Shown here one piece after another: positions 1-8,573 of a stretch of 64,000 bases of DNA. This DNA is from Sphingomonadales bacterium. Lineage in GTDB: Bacteria > Bacteroidota > Bacteroidia > Flavobacteriales_D > Crocinitomicaceae. A model generated the notes under the pieces. That model was given only the letters and a program-made list of their open reading frames with translations, was not told the origin of the DNA and searched no databases. Location of the stretch: contig VHBC01000002.1 of NCBI GenBank assembly GCA_016872115.1, positions 62,001 to 126,000 of the forward strand, written 5' to 3'. Numbering within the stretch: position 1 is the first letter of the stretch; every line of letters begins with the position of its first letter. Position numbers and translations under genes: made by a program.

Positions 1-1
1 T

Positions 2-292
2 TTATTTGTCTAAAACTTTTGGGATTCTAAAATAATCGGAGTCTTTTTTTGGCGCGTTGCGAAGTGCCTCTTCATGGGTAATGTCCTGGTGAACGACGTC
101 CTCGCGAAGGCGATTTACTTCTTCGGACATAAAAATGAGGGGCTCAACTCCGGTGGTGTCGAGTTCAGAGAGTTTATCGACAAAGGCGATCATGCGTTCT
201 AAATCTTGGCGAATAGCATCTTTTTGAGCACCTTCAAACGAAAGTTTGGAAAGGTGAGCGAGGTGATCGATGAGGGCTTCGTTGATTTCCAT
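2..292 (-). CDS. gatC: Asp-tRNA(Asn)/Glu-tRNA(Gln) amidotransferase subunit C
   Basis: A 96-residue protein matching the usual length of GatC, the small subunit that stabilises the GatA-GatB amidotransferase making Gln-tRNA(Gln) or Asn-tRNA(Asn) from the mischarged tRNA in the cytoplasm. Seen: the family pattern of an N-terminal helix (LAHLSKLSF), a middle helix ending in FVDKLSELDTTGVEPL, and the C-terminal LREDVV...ALRNAPKKDSDYFRIPKVL tail. The ORF is complete, with TAA at positions 2-4. It lies 9 bp downstream of the acyltransferase and is probably cotranscribed with it. A near-consensus -7 element (TAATTTTA, 297-304) ends 4 nt before the ATG and overlaps the upstream stop codon. gatA and gatB are not in the window. 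Confidence 0.95.
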   Translation of the reverse strand: MEINEALIDHLAHLSKLSFEGAQKDAIRQDLERMIAFVDKLSELDTTGVEPLIFMSEEVNRLREDVVHQDITHEEALRNAPKKDSDYFRIPKVLDK

Positions 293-301
293 AATGTAAA
301 A

Positions 302-1069
302 TTACAAATTTTTGAAGAGTTGCGGGTGCGCCTCACGCAAGGGTTGTTCGATGAGTTGAAAACACTTTTTACTGAGCTCGTCTGCGCTTGTTGCTGCTAC
401 TTCTTCGGTAGGAATGTAGGGATGGATAAATACTTCTACCACCCCAGGATGAGCCGGCCCAAACCATTGGGTAGGGTCTGAAAATAAATGAAAGTTCTGT
501 GTAAAGGTGAGCGGTAAAATAGGTGTGTTTAGAATTTTAGCCAAGCGGAATGCCCCATTTTTGAAAGGCAACATTTGGGGAATGTTTTCCTCTGGAATGG
601 TTCCTTCAGGAAAAATAACAATGGACCAGCCCTCTTGCATGGCTTTTTGAGCGTGCACTAATGCTTGCCCGGCTTTTGATTTGTCTTTGCGGTAAACCGG
701 AATATTAAGGGCTTTAAAGTAAGTACGAACAATAGGGTATTTGAGAATTTCTGCTTTACCTAAAAATGCAAAAGGTTGTTGCGGTAGTATGGAGTGTAAT
801 AAAAAGATATCGAGGTAAGAGCTGTGATTCGAGATAATGATAAAAGGCGCATTGGGTAAGGGAGATCGGAGTTTGTATCGGACCGGGTAAAAGCAAAAAA
901 TACGGATCATCCAACTCCAGATGATGAAAATCTTAAAACCAAGTTTGCGCCACGACTGCTTGAGTTGTAAAATCCAAAAGAACGGATAAAACAACAATGC
1001 AAAAACAAAAAACACCACCGCAATGTAGAGCTTGTAGGTTAATCCAAAAAGACCTTTGATTTTTTGCAT
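302..1069 (-). CDS. 1-acyl-sn-glycerol-3-phosphate acyltransferase (PlsC-like)
   Basis: A 255-residue membrane acyltransferase of the PlsC/LPLAT family, which transfers an acyl chain to lysophosphatidic acid in phospholipid synthesis at the inner membrane. Seen: two N-terminal hydrophobic segments (about residues 8-33 and 45-62), the catalytic HX4D box in ISNHSSYLDIF near residue 82, and the substrate-binding FPEGT motif near residue 154. It is the first gene of a two-gene unit with gatC. The ATG at 1069 is preceded by TAACTTTA, 4 nt away, a one-mismatch -7 element. The exact substrate cannot be read from sequence, and lyso-ornithine lipid acylation is an alternative. Confidence 0.88.
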   Translation of the reverse strand: MQKIKGLFGLTYKLYIAVVFFVFALLFYPFFWILQLKQSWRKLGFKIFIIWSWMIRIFCFYPVRYKLRSPLPNAPFIIISNHSSYLDIFLLHSILPQQPFAFLGKAEILKYPIVRTYFKALNIPVYRKDKSKAGQALVHAQKAMQEGWSIVIFPEGTIPEENIPQMLPFKNGAFRLAKILNTPILPLTFTQNFHLFSDPTQWFGPAHPGVVEVFIHPYIPTEEVAATSADELSKKCFQLIEQPLREAHPQLFKNL

Positions 1070-1073
1070 AGTG

Positions 1074-1081
1074 TAAAGTTA
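1074..1081 (-). promoter_or_regulatory. Near-consensus -7 element (TAACTTTA) of the acyltransferase
   Basis: It matches the Bacteroidota -7 consensus TAnnTTTG at 5 of 6 fixed positions and ends 4 nt before the ATG. The same CACT linker occurs before tatA. No clear -33 element is seen. Confidence 0.4.
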
Positions 1082-1102
1082 ACAATAACCCCGCAGCATT
1101 TG

Positions 1103-1123
1103 CGCGTCAAAAACGCGTCAAAA
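1103..1123. repeat. 11-bp-period direct repeat CGCGTCAAAA x2
   Basis: The 10-mer CGCGTCAAAA occurs at 1103-1112 and again at 1114-1123, one helical turn apart, directly upstream of the trpS -7 element and between the divergent acyltransferase and trpS genes. It could be a binding site for a regulator of either gene. The function is inferred only from position. Confidence 0.4.
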
Positions 1124-1127
1124 TGAC

Positions 1128-1135
1128 TAATTTTG
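1128..1135 (+). promoter_or_regulatory. -7 element (TAATTTTG) of trpS
   Basis: A perfect match to TAnnTTTG, 15 nt before the ATG at 1151. It overlaps the alternative TTG codon at 1133, which argues that the upstream TTG is not the start. Confidence 0.6.
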
Positions 1136-1150
1136 AATAAAATTGAACGC

Positions 1151-2125
1151 ATGTCACGCATATTAACCGGAATTCAAAGTACAGGCACTCCGCATTTAGG
1201 AAACATTCTCGGCGCCATCTTGCCCGCTATTCATTTAGCCCAAGATCCGTCCAATGAGTCCTTTTTATTTATTGCCGACATGCACAGCCTCACCCAAATT
1301 AAAGAAGGGGCAACGCTCAAACAAAATACCTACGCCACTGCCGCCACCTGGCTGGCCTTTGGTCTCGATCCTCAAAAAACTGTTTTTTACCGACAGTCTG
1401 ATATTCCAGAAGTCACGGAGTTAACTTGGTATTTACTTTGTCAGTATCCTTATCAACGCCTCACACTAGCGCATTCTTTCAAAGACAAAGCAGACCGTCT
1501 AGACGACGTCAATGGTGGATTGTTCACCTACCCTATTCTCATGGCTGCTGACATCTTGCTTTACGACGCAGAAATTGTACCCGTTGGCAAAGACCAAAAG
1601 CAGCATATCGAAATGGCAAGAGATGTCGCCAATCGCTTTAATTTAGCCTATGGTGAAACTTTTGTTTTGCCGGAAGAACAAATCCAATCCGACACCATGC
1701 TCATACCAGGTACCGACGGTGAAAAAATGAGCAAATCAAGAAACAACTACATGGATATTTTCCTGCCAGAGAAACAGCTTCGAAAGCAAATTATGTCTAT
1801 TGTATCGGACAGCACGCCGCTCGAAGAACCCAAAAACCCCGATACTTGCCACACCTTTGCGCTCTATCAATTACTTGCTTCGGCAGAACAAACCGCACAA
1901 ATGAGAGCCAATTATGAAGGTGGCAACTACGGCTATGGACACGCCAAACAAGCGCTTTTTGAACTTATTTTAGAAAAATTTGCTTCCGAACGTGCTAAAT
2001 TCGAGTACCTGATGGCCAACCCTGCAGAAATTGATGCCGCATTGGCTATTGGCGCTCAAAAAGCAAAAGCCGTAGCACAAGTGGTTCTTAAACGTGTGCG
2101 TCAAAAACTAGGTTACACTGTTTAA
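1151..2125 (+). CDS. trpS: Tryptophanyl-tRNA synthetase
   Basis: A class I aminoacyl-tRNA synthetase charging tRNA(Trp) in the cytoplasm. Seen: the N-terminal strand SRILTGIQSTG followed by the HIGH-type signature TPHLGN, the specificity segment TYPILMAADILLYDA, VPVGKDQKQHIEMARD, and the KMSKS loop GEKMSKSRNN around residue 192. The length is 324 residues from ATG 1151, normal for bacterial TrpS. The reading frame is open to a TTG at 1133, but a perfect -7 promoter element covers that codon and family members start at MSRILTG-like sequence, so I use 1151. It is divergent from the acyltransferase and monocistronic. Confidence 0.96.
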   Translation: MSRILTGIQSTGTPHLGNILGAILPAIHLAQDPSNESFLFIADMHSLTQIKEGATLKQNTYATAATWLAFGLDPQKTVFYRQSDIPEVTELTWYLLCQYPYQRLTLAHSFKDKADRLDDVNGGLFTYPILMAADILLYDAEIVPVGKDQKQHIEMARDVANRFNLAYGETFVLPEEQIQSDTMLIPGTDGEKMSKSRNNYMDIFLPEKQLRKQIMSIVSDSTPLEEPKNPDTCHTFALYQLLASAEQTAQMRANYEGGNYGYGHAKQALFELILEKFASERAKFEYLMANPAEIDAALAIGAQKAKAVAQVVLKRVRQKLGYTV

Positions 2126-2153
2126 GGTTGTGGGTTTTTGCTCACTGCTACGA

Positions 2154-2435
2154 TCAGCGCTTGGAAATCTTGTTGCCGGTAATTTGGCGTTGCATGCTGC
2201 ATTTGTGGCGACCTACTTCAAAACCACGCAATGCGCTGTGTTTGGTGGCTCTACCCTGAACACGCGCACGCCACATGCGCCAAGAACTCGGCTTCATTTC
2301 TCTGCGCATTAAGGCAATAACCTCGGCTTCTTTGAGACCAAATTGCAGTAAGATGGCATCGAAAGGCGTACGGTCTTCCCAGGCCATTTCGATGATGCGG
2401 TCGATTTCTTGTTCGCTGAGTACACTGCGTTTCAT
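2154..2435 (-). CDS. DUF2805 / TIGR03643 family protein
   Basis: A 93-residue cytoplasmic protein. Seen: the family's N-terminal SEQEIDRIIEMAWEDRTPFDAI, the middle GLKEAEVIALMRREMKPSSWRMWRARV and a basic C-terminus (GRATKH...). The EIDRII...EVIALMRR layout resembles a small helix-turn-helix domain, but no function is established. It is divergently paired with a DUF2256 gene only 39 bp away. From memory, these two families often travel together, commonly near photolyase or cryptochrome genes, but no photolyase gene is present in this window. The C-terminal 30 residues run longer than the recognisable core. Confidence 0.8.
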   Translation of the reverse strand: MKRSVLSEQEIDRIIEMAWEDRTPFDAILLQFGLKEAEVIALMRREMKPSSWRMWRARVQGRATKHSALRGFEVGRHKCSMQRQITGNKISKR

Positions 2436-2474
2436 ACCCGATAAACAACAACGGATCTATTTTGTTTTTTATGT

Positions 2475-2615
2475 ATGAAAGGCCTCAAAAAACAGCACTT
2501 ACCAACAAAAATTTGCCTCACATGTGAACGCCCCTTTACTTGGCGCAAGAAATGGGAAAAGAATTGGGAAGAGGTCAAGTACTGCTCAGACCGTTGCCGG
2601 TCTCAGCGCAATTGA
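2475..2615 (+). CDS. DUF2256 family small zinc-ribbon-like protein
   Basis: A 46-residue protein starting at ATG 2475 ([17 protein letters not shown]...) and ending at TGA 2613-2615. Seen: the DUF2256 pattern of two cysteine pairs, C14-x2-C17 and C37-x3-C41, bracketing the aromatic-basic stretch [14 protein letters not shown], which suggests one bound zinc ion. Length and composition match the family closely. It is divergent from the DUF2805 gene and overlaps the 3' end of the convergent beta-mannosidase gene by 13 bp. Function is unknown; a nucleic-acid or protein-binding zinc ribbon is only a guess. Confidence 0.82.
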   Translation: MKGLKKQHLPTKICLTCERPFTWRKKWEKNWEEVKYCSDRCRSQRN

Positions 2616-5104
2616 TAGGAGATTTCACCGATGTCGGGGAGCTGTTCTTTGTAAGTAAAAAGAATACGGTGTTTGCCGGGTAAATACGTTTGGAAATTTT
2701 GCTCGAATTGCAAATTTTGATTTTCAGCATATAACCAAAGATCTACCAATGGTTCTGCGTTTTCAATAAGTAATATACCCGTTTTCGTATTTGGATCAGC
2801 TCCTTCAATTTGAAAATTAATTTTTGGCGTAGGCGCTTTTCTTTTCTCGACGAAAGTAAATAATCGCACGTAATGCTCATCTAAAGTAACTTTGACAAAA
2901 CCTTGTTTTTCCGCAGAAAGCGCACTTAAAATCTGCACGGTATTGCATTGAAGTGGATAGGTTCGTCGTTGGGTGTCTTGGAGACGCCCATTGAGGTCGT
3001 AATACTCCATTTGAACGGTCACCAAGGTATCTTCAGGTAGATCACTCGTGAGGACAATAAAAGCTTGGTCTTCCTTTATTTGCTCCAAGACGGCAATTGG
3101 GCGGTAATCTTCACAAACAGCATAGTGCAGTGCTTTCCAGTTATTTTGGTCATCAAGGCTCGACCACGTTGGTGCAGGCCAGCAATCATTGAGCTGCCAG
3201 TATATGGTACCCATACAACGAGGTGCATCGGCGCGGTGCCCTGCAATGGCCATACTAACTGCCTTGCGCTGCGTAAGTTGCGAGAAATAAATAAATTGCT
3301 CAAAATCTTTATCCTTACCAAAGTAGTACTTTGCATGTTTTTCAATCATGCCATTGCCCACATAAGATTTCTGATGGTTTTTCATGACCGCAGATTGCAA
3401 ACGCTGCTCGCTTAACGCTGCAAATCGATTGATCGTACTCGGCTCAGGGAAACTCTGAAAACCGTACTCTGCATTGAAACGCCCAATTTTATTGGCAAAA
3501 TCGGACAACGGGTCTTTGCCGTGCCAAACCCCCCAATAATGCATGGTACCATGGTTGAAGAAGTCGTCTTGACCCCAGTTGCTCAGTGGAGAGGTGTGAA
3601 CATAAGGAATGCTATTCGATGTAGATAACGTAACTTGCGTAGGAAGTAATTCTCGAAATAATTTTTGATAAGCCACATCAATTTCTTGCTGCTGCTTTTC
3701 AAATAAGCGATATTGTACTTGAAAACCCCAGTTGTGCCAAGCGACATCAACCTCATTGTTTCCATTAAAATAAACCAAAGACGGATGCGCTGCCAAGCGC
3801 GGTATTTGTTGTTGGACTTCGTGGGTCACATTTTCTAAAAAGGCCGCATCCCCGGGATACATTGCACAAGCGAACATGAAATCGTGCCAAACCATTATTC
3901 CAGCGTGGTCGCAAGCAGCCATGAATGCCTCTGGTGCGTACATGCCCCCGCCCCAAATGCGCGCCATATTAAAATGGGCAGCTTGCATCTGTGGTACCAA
4001 ATGAACATATGCGCTGTCTAATGCTGAGCCGGCAAACATGCCTGGCGGAATAATGTTGGCTCCTTTAGCAAATACATTACGTCCATTGATTTGAAACGCA
4101 AAAGAAGTTCCCCACTCGTCTTTTTCTTGGAGCAGTTCTACTTTTCGGATGCCAAAGGAATAAGGATACGCCAACAGTAAATCGCCCTTGACACCATAAA
4201 AACGCAAGGTATCTTGATACAAATGCTGCGCGCCTTGCCCTGCTGGCCACCAAAGTTGGGCATTTTGTATGTTCAAGTTTTGGCCAAGTATTGAAAGCTT
4301 AAATGCCAAACCTTGGACCTCCTGAGAAGTAGGTTTTGTTTCTGAGTTTGATTCAATTGCTATGTTATCAAAAATTTGACTTTTTACAGAAATACCTTGT
4401 TCTTTGGTTGACATCCTGCCCTTCAGTTGAATCTGTGCCGACCCATCAGCGTTCAGGGAGATGGTATTCACTACCACATGCGTAACTTGAATATTTGGAA
4501 GAATATATATCGAAATTGGATATGCAAAACCAATTGTGTTGAGGCGGGGTGCCCAGTCCCAGCCAAATTGGTATTGTGGCTTGCGCGTCAAAGAAGCTAC
4601 TTTGACTGCCCCGACATCATTAGGAGCCGGGTAGGTAAATGATTTATAACGATCGGATTTTGAATGGTAATTAATTGGAGAAGCTATCTTTATATCTATG
4701 GAATTATAACCGCATACTAAATCTTTGACTTCTAAAAGAAATTGCTGATGTACAAAGAAATTATCTGTACTTGCCAGCAGTTTCCCATTCAAAAAGATTT
4801 GGGCATAGGTATCGAGGTTTGGAATGTCTAGCGCTAGGGTTGTGGCATTAAAAAAGGCTTCGTTTAAGAAAAACTTGGAACGAAAATGCCATTCGTGGTC
4901 TTCTATCCATTGGTATTTGGCTTCATTCTGACCGTAAAATGGATCTGGTAATTCTCCACTATGCCAAAGCCATTCTTGAACAGTTCCGTTTTGGCCAAAT
5001 GGCATCCAAACTTTTTTGATAGGATGGTACAATTCCCAAGAAAGCGTTTCTTGAGCGTGCGCAAAATTCATAACAAACAAGAAAATAAATAGAAAACTAC
5101 GCAT
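2603..5104 (-). CDS. Exported beta-mannosidase, glycoside hydrolase family 2
   Basis: A GH2 retaining beta-mannosidase that removes beta-linked mannose, for example from the Man-beta-1,4-GlcNAc core of N-glycans or from mannan oligosaccharides. Seen: a signal peptide ([17 protein letters not shown]), an N-terminal jelly-roll domain (WHFRSKF...[11 protein letters not shown]), a TIM barrel with [14 protein letters not shown] and the acid/base region [13 protein letters not shown], the nucleophile region [13 protein letters not shown], and C-terminal beta-sandwich domains; 833 residues is normal. The start is ATG 5104, forming a TGATG overlap with the glycosylasparaginase stop, so the two are translationally coupled; the frame extends upstream only through a TTG and a GTG. 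The pair suggests joint attack on Asn-linked glycans. Confidence 0.92.
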   Translation of the reverse strand: MRSFLFIFLFVMNFAHAQETLSWELYHPIKKVWMPFGQNGTVQEWLWHSGELPDPFYGQNEAKYQWIEDHEWHFRSKFFLNEAFFNATTLALDIPNLDTYAQIFLNGKLLASTDNFFVHQQFLLEVKDLVCGYNSIDIKIASPINYHSKSDRYKSFTYPAPNDVGAVKVASLTRKPQYQFGWDWAPRLNTIGFAYPISIYILPNIQVTHVVVNTISLNADGSAQIQLKGRMSTKEQGISVKSQIFDNIAIESNSETKPTSQEVQGLAFKLSILGQNLNIQNAQLWWPAGQGAQHLYQDTLRFYGVKGDLLLAYPYSFGIRKVELLQEKDEWGTSFAFQINGRNVFAKGANIIPPGMFAGSALDSAYVHLVPQMQAAHFNMARIWGGGMYAPEAFMAACDHAGIMVWHDFMFACAMYPGDAAFLENVTHEVQQQIPRLAAHPSLVYFNGNNEVDVAWHNWGFQVQYRLFEKQQQEIDVAYQKLFRELLPTQVTLSTSNSIPYVHTSPLSNWGQDDFFNHGTMHYWGVWHGKDPLSDFANKIGRFNAEYGFQSFPEPSTINRFAALSEQRLQSAVMKNHQKSYVGNGMIEKHAKYYFGKDKDFEQFIYFSQLTQRKAVSMAIAGHRADAPRCMGTIYWQLNDCWPAPTWSSLDDQNNWKALHYAVCEDYRPIAVLEQIKEDQAFIVLTSDLPEDTLVTVQMEYYDLNGRLQDTQRRTYPLQCNTVQILSALSAEKQGFVKVTLDEHYVRLFTFVEKRKAPTPKINFQIEGADPNTKTGILLIENAEPLVDLWLYAENQNLQFEQNFQTYLPGKHRILFTYKEQLPDIGEISYQLR

Positions 5105-6093
5105 CACCAATTGCGGTCAAATTTGGCATCGACAAGGGCCTCGCCTTCGTTATTGCGCAAAGCAAAATTAAAACCTGCATAAATGGAATAGGCACCATAG
5201 TTTCCATTTTTGTCGAGGGCTATAAACCCACACTGCAAGCCAGAGAGGTCTTTGTGTTTGCGAATGATGCGCATACAGGCTTCTTTACAAGCATCGAATG
5301 GTGTGTAGCCTTGACGCATGAGTTCTACCACGGTGTGGCTTCCGGCCACACGAACAATGGCCTCGCCGAGGCCCGTAGCGGTGGCTGCCCCTACTTCATC
5401 GTCGACAAACAAACCAGCCCCGATAATTGGCGAATCACCGATACGCCCGTGCATTTTGTAGGCCCAGCCACTTGTGGTGCAAGCACCCGCAAGCTGACCT
5501 TGCGCATCCATGGCAATCATGCCGATGGTATCGTGGTTTTCGTGGTTGATTTCGGGTTTCTTGAATAAGTCTTTGTTTTCTTTGCGCCATTTTTCGTAGT
5601 CTTTCTTGACTTCGTCTATGGGCATTTTTGCGGTTGCAAAACCCTGCGCAAGGGCAAATTGGCGCGCGCCGTCGCCAACAAGCATGACGTGCTGGGTGCG
5701 TTCCATAATGGCGCGCGCCACACTGATCGGATGCGCGATGCCTTCCAAAAATGCTACCGAGCCACAACGCGCATCACCGCTCATGATACACGCATCTAAG
5801 GTTACGTGGCCATCGCGGTCTGGGCGGCCACCTACACCAACGCTGCGGTTTGTTAGGTCTGCCTCAGTGACCATGACACCTTTTTCGACGGCATCTAAAG
5901 CCGAGCCGCCTTTCTGCAATACTGCCCAAGCGCCTTCGTTGGCAGCCAAGCCATGGTTCCAGGTAGAAAGCACGATGGGACCCTTTGCAGAACCTTGTGC
6001 ACCCTGAGCCAAAATTTGGCTGGCTTTCGCTGTTTCTACCAAGCTCAGTGCACCAACTACAGCACCAAAACGTATAAATTGTCTTCTTTTCAT
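5104..6093 (-). CDS. Glycosylasparaginase / N4-(beta-N-acetylglucosaminyl)-L-asparaginase, Tat-exported
   Basis: A 329-residue Ntn-hydrolase of the asparaginase-2 family. These precursors cleave themselves before a conserved Thr, which becomes the nucleophile hydrolysing the GlcNAc-Asn bond. Seen: a twin-arginine-like signal (MKRRQFIRFGAVVGALSL, with a hydrophobic stretch to about residue 24), TWNHGLAANEGAWAVL, the DAVEKG segment, VGVGGRPDRDG, and the cleavage site HDTIGMIAMD near residue 190. The HDTIG context favours glycosylasparaginase over isoaspartyl peptidase. It is followed by the overlapping beta-mannosidase gene and preceded, 3 bp away, by mltG. A tatA gene lies in the same window. 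Confidence 0.9.
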   Translation of the reverse strand: MKRRQFIRFGAVVGALSLVETAKASQILAQGAQGSAKGPIVLSTWNHGLAANEGAWAVLQKGGSALDAVEKGVMVTEADLTNRSVGVGGRPDRDGHVTLDACIMSGDARCGSVAFLEGIAHPISVARAIMERTQHVMLVGDGARQFALAQGFATAKMPIDEVKKDYEKWRKENKDLFKKPEINHENHDTIGMIAMDAQGQLAGACTTSGWAYKMHGRIGDSPIIGAGLFVDDEVGAATATGLGEAIVRVAGSHTVVELMRQGYTPFDACKEACMRIIRKHKDLSGLQCGFIALDKNGNYGAYSIYAGFNFALRNNEGEALVDAKFDRNW

Positions 6094-6096
6094 AAG

Positions 6097-7176
6097 TTAA
6101 CGATTGCGAAGTTCTGCCGCCAACCAATTTTGAAAGGCCTTGGCATTTTGTGCATGTTCGGCACCAGATGCAGTGAAATTATGCGTGCCAGAGTAATCTG
6201 GCTTGGCACACATAAAAATGTAATTATTGTTGTTGGGATTCAGCACTGCCTCGACAACTCCAACCGGAGGTAAATAGATTGGTCCTGGTGGCAAACCTTT
6301 GATTTTATAGGTGTTGTAAGGGCAATTGATGTCGCGGTGCACGGCAAGTAAACGCTGTACACCTTTGAGTTGGTCTCCCCAACAAAATTTGAAAGTAGGG
6401 TCGGATTGTAATTTGATGCCTTGCTTGATGCGGTTGAGGTACAAGCCCGCAATGATCGGCCATTCCTCAGAACGTTTGGATTGCTCAGAATAAACAATGC
6501 TCGCTAAAGTCACCGCCTCGCTTGGTGTTTTCAGACCCACTTTTTGAAGACTGGCTTTGCGTGCGGGTGTCCAAAAATTCTTAAATTCTTGGGCCATGCG
6601 ATCTACAAAACCTGCCGGAGTTTGATCCCAGTAGAGCTCATAGGTATTCGGAATAAATAAGGCCGGAAGTTGTTCTAAGGTAAAACCCAAACGCGTCAGT
6701 GTTTGGCCATCTTGAAGGTGTGCAATAAAGCCTGTGCTGTCTAAGTCAAGTTGCTTTTGCAATTTGCCTGCCAAATCTTGAAGGGTTCGACAGTTTTCAA
6801 AACTCAGCTTAACAGTTCGCTCTGCGTTGCCATTGCCATTGCTATTGAGCTTGAAACCATTCCAAATATGACGATAAGCGGTTCCTGGAGCAATGATATA
6901 TTTTCCGGGTGCAATATTTTTGACGTTCATTTCCTTTTCGTTACCAACTAATTCGAATTGTTCCTTAGATGAAATAATTCCGCTGTCAAATAACAATTGA
7001 GATATGTATTTGATGTCCAAATCGCTTTGGCGATTTGAAAGGAAAATAGTCACTTCAGCGTTGTTTCTCGACTTTTGAAAAGCTGCGTAAACGTATTTTA
7101 GTTTAGGTAAAACCAAAAGTGTTACCGCAATAAAAATAATACCCGTAATTAAAATTAAATTTTGCTTTTTAGACAT
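6097..7176 (-). CDS. mltG: Endolytic peptidoglycan transglycosylase MltG
   Basis: A 359-residue YceG/MltG-family lytic transglycosylase that cuts nascent glycan strands at the inner membrane and sets strand length. Seen: one N-terminal membrane helix (about residues 7-25), a LysM-like region (GKYIIAPGTAY), and the C-terminal catalytic domain with ASIVYSEQ (Glu231 aligns with the catalytic Glu of the family), LYLNRIKQGIKLQSDPT, NTYKIKGLPPGPI and a Bacteroidota-type ending FMCAKPDYSGTHNFT. It overlaps the upstream GNAT gene by 22 bp, so it belongs to the dapF operon, which makes sense for cell-wall genes. Confidence 0.95.
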   Translation of the reverse strand: MSKKQNLILITGIIFIAVTLLVLPKLKYVYAAFQKSRNNAEVTIFLSNRQSDLDIKYISQLLFDSGIISSKEQFELVGNEKEMNVKNIAPGKYIIAPGTAYRHIWNGFKLNSNGNGNAERTVKLSFENCRTLQDLAGKLQKQLDLDSTGFIAHLQDGQTLTRLGFTLEQLPALFIPNTYELYWDQTPAGFVDRMAQEFKNFWTPARKASLQKVGLKTPSEAVTLASIVYSEQSKRSEEWPIIAGLYLNRIKQGIKLQSDPTFKFCWGDQLKGVQRLLAVHRDINCPYNTYKIKGLPPGPIYLPPVGVVEAVLNPNNNNYIFMCAKPDYSGTHNFTASGAEHAQNAKAFQNWLAAELRNR

Positions 7177-7685
7177 AATTGATAAGTGAGTTCGTCGAAA
7201 TATTCATTTTTAAAGCGCAACCAATTTTTGCGCGTTCCCGCATGCACAAATCCTGCTTTTTCAAAAAGGGCAATACTCGCATGGTTGTCGTGGTGAATTT
7301 GGCAATATAAATTGCGTAGCTCAAGGACTTCTGTGCAATAGGTGCCAAACAATTGAAGGGCATCAAAGGCAAATCCTTGGTCTTTGTCGGCATCTGAGGC
7401 AATTAAAATACCCACCGCAGCATAGCCATGTTTGAAATTGAGATCGTAGAGATCAATGACCCCAACCGGACGTTTTTCAGTGCTTGTTTCGATCACCAAA
7501 CGCATTTGACCCGATTTACGGATGTCGGATTGTTGTTCGATAAGCTGATGGATATCAAATAAAGAAAACGGCACTTCTGTATTTGATACCTTCCAGTTGG
7601 CAGGGTTGTTTTCCCACATGAAAATGGTGCTCGCATCGTCTTTTTCGACAGCGCGCAAAGAAACCAAACTACCCTCTAAGCTCAT
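7155..7685 (-). CDS. GNAT-family N-acetyltransferase (RimJ/RimL/SpeG type)
   Basis: A 176-residue acetyltransferase. Seen: an N-terminal LRAVEKDDASTIFMWEN motif typical of RimJ/SpeG-type enzymes, the central strand PVGVIDLYDLN, the GYAAVGILI segment at the acetyl-CoA site, and the C-terminal NHASIALFEKAGFVHAGTRK that closes the GNAT fold. The substrate cannot be deduced; a polyamine or a protein N-terminus are both possible. It overlaps dapF by 17 bp at its start and mltG by 22 bp at its end, so it is in the middle of the operon. Confidence 0.85.
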   Translation of the reverse strand: MSLEGSLVSLRAVEKDDASTIFMWENNPANWKVSNTEVPFSLFDIHQLIEQQSDIRKSGQMRLVIETSTEKRPVGVIDLYDLNFKHGYAAVGILIASDADKDQGFAFDALQLFGTYCTEVLELRNLYCQIHHDNHASIALFEKAGFVHAGTRKNWLRFKNEYFDELTYQLCLKSKI

Positions 7686-8454
7686 ATTTTCCGTTATAAA
7701 CGTACTCCGCTGGACCTGTTAAGTAAACGGCGGTAAATGATTGATCTGTTTGCATTTGCCACTCCACCATTAGTGGACCACCTTTGGTCAGTATATTGAC
7801 TTTTCCAATTGGTATTTGTCGAAGTTGCCCATAAACCAAAGCAGCAGCAGTAACGCCAGTGCCGCAAGAAAGCGTTTCGTCTTCTACGCCACGTTCATAG
7901 GTGGCTACACGGATCTTATCTTCCAGCACCTCAACCAAATTGACATTGATGCCTTCTTTTTGATAGCCAGCGCTATAGCGAACGGCCTTGCCAACCTCAA
8001 CGACGTGTTCGGAGCTATGATTGGCATCAATCAGAATATAATGTGGAGAACCCGTTTGAACAACATATGCGTTTTCCAATTTTTCGATAGGAGCCACCTC
8101 AGACATCTTGAGTCTGACTTCATGTTCGCACAGCCAAGCCTCATGCATGCCATCTATAGCCTGAAAATGGGTATGATGACTATTTAGCAATCCTAGTTTC
8201 CCGGCAAATGCCACCGCACAACGTGCGCCATTTCCGCAAAACGATTGTGAACCGTCTGCATTGTAATAAATCATTTCGAAATCGAGTTCTGAGTGTCTTT
8301 GAAGTAGAATCAGGCCATCAGCACCTATGCCAAATTTGCGCTGACACAATTCTTGAACTTGAGGAATTGACAATTTGTCATGCTGCCCGTTTGTGTTATC
8401 GAGCATAATGAAGTCGTTGCCAGTGCCTTGATATTTATCGAAATGTAGCGTCAT
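7669..8454 (-). CDS. dapF: Diaminopimelate epimerase
   Basis: Converts LL- to meso-diaminopimelate for lysine and peptidoglycan synthesis. Seen: the N-terminal FDKYQGTGNDFIMLDN motif, the two active-site cysteine motifs NADGSQSFCGNGARC and LSCGTGVTA, and YERGVEDETLSCG, all as in the PLP-independent epimerase family; 261 residues is normal. The frame is open to a TTG at 8478, but a perfect -7 element (8465-8472) overlaps that region and the conserved protein begins at MTLHFDKY, so ATG 8454 is used. It is the first gene of a five-gene operon and divergent from htrA. Confidence 0.96.
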   Translation of the reverse strand: MTLHFDKYQGTGNDFIMLDNTNGQHDKLSIPQVQELCQRKFGIGADGLILLQRHSELDFEMIYYNADGSQSFCGNGARCAVAFAGKLGLLNSHHTHFQAIDGMHEAWLCEHEVRLKMSEVAPIEKLENAYVVQTGSPHYILIDANHSSEHVVEVGKAVRYSAGYQKEGINVNLVEVLEDKIRVATYERGVEDETLSCGTGVTAAALVYGQLRQIPIGKVNILTKGGPLMVEWQMQTDQSFTAVYLTGPAEYVYNGKYELRG

Positions 8455-8464
8455 GGTGGTCGAA

Positions 8465-8472
8465 CAAAAATA
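8465..8472 (-). promoter_or_regulatory. -7 element (TATTTTTG) of the dapF operon
   Basis: A perfect TAnnTTTG, 10 nt before ATG 8454, giving a predicted leader of only about 6 nt. A TTG at 8488-8490 on the minus strand could be a -33 element, but with a short 15-bp spacer. Confidence 0.55.
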
Positions 8473-8544
8473 GTTCAATATTCGTTACAAAATCTTAACA
8501 AAATTTAACATTTTTCGGGCAATTTTTGGAACGCTCTTTGCGTT

Positions 8545-8552
8545 TATCCTTG
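8545..8552 (+). promoter_or_regulatory. Probable -7 element (TATCCTTG) of htrA
   Basis: One mismatch to TAnnTTTG, 21 nt before the htrA ATG. A TTG at 8526-8528 lies 16 bp upstream as a possible -33 element. Confidence 0.4.
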
Positions 8553-8573
8553 TAAATCTTAAAAACTGACAGC

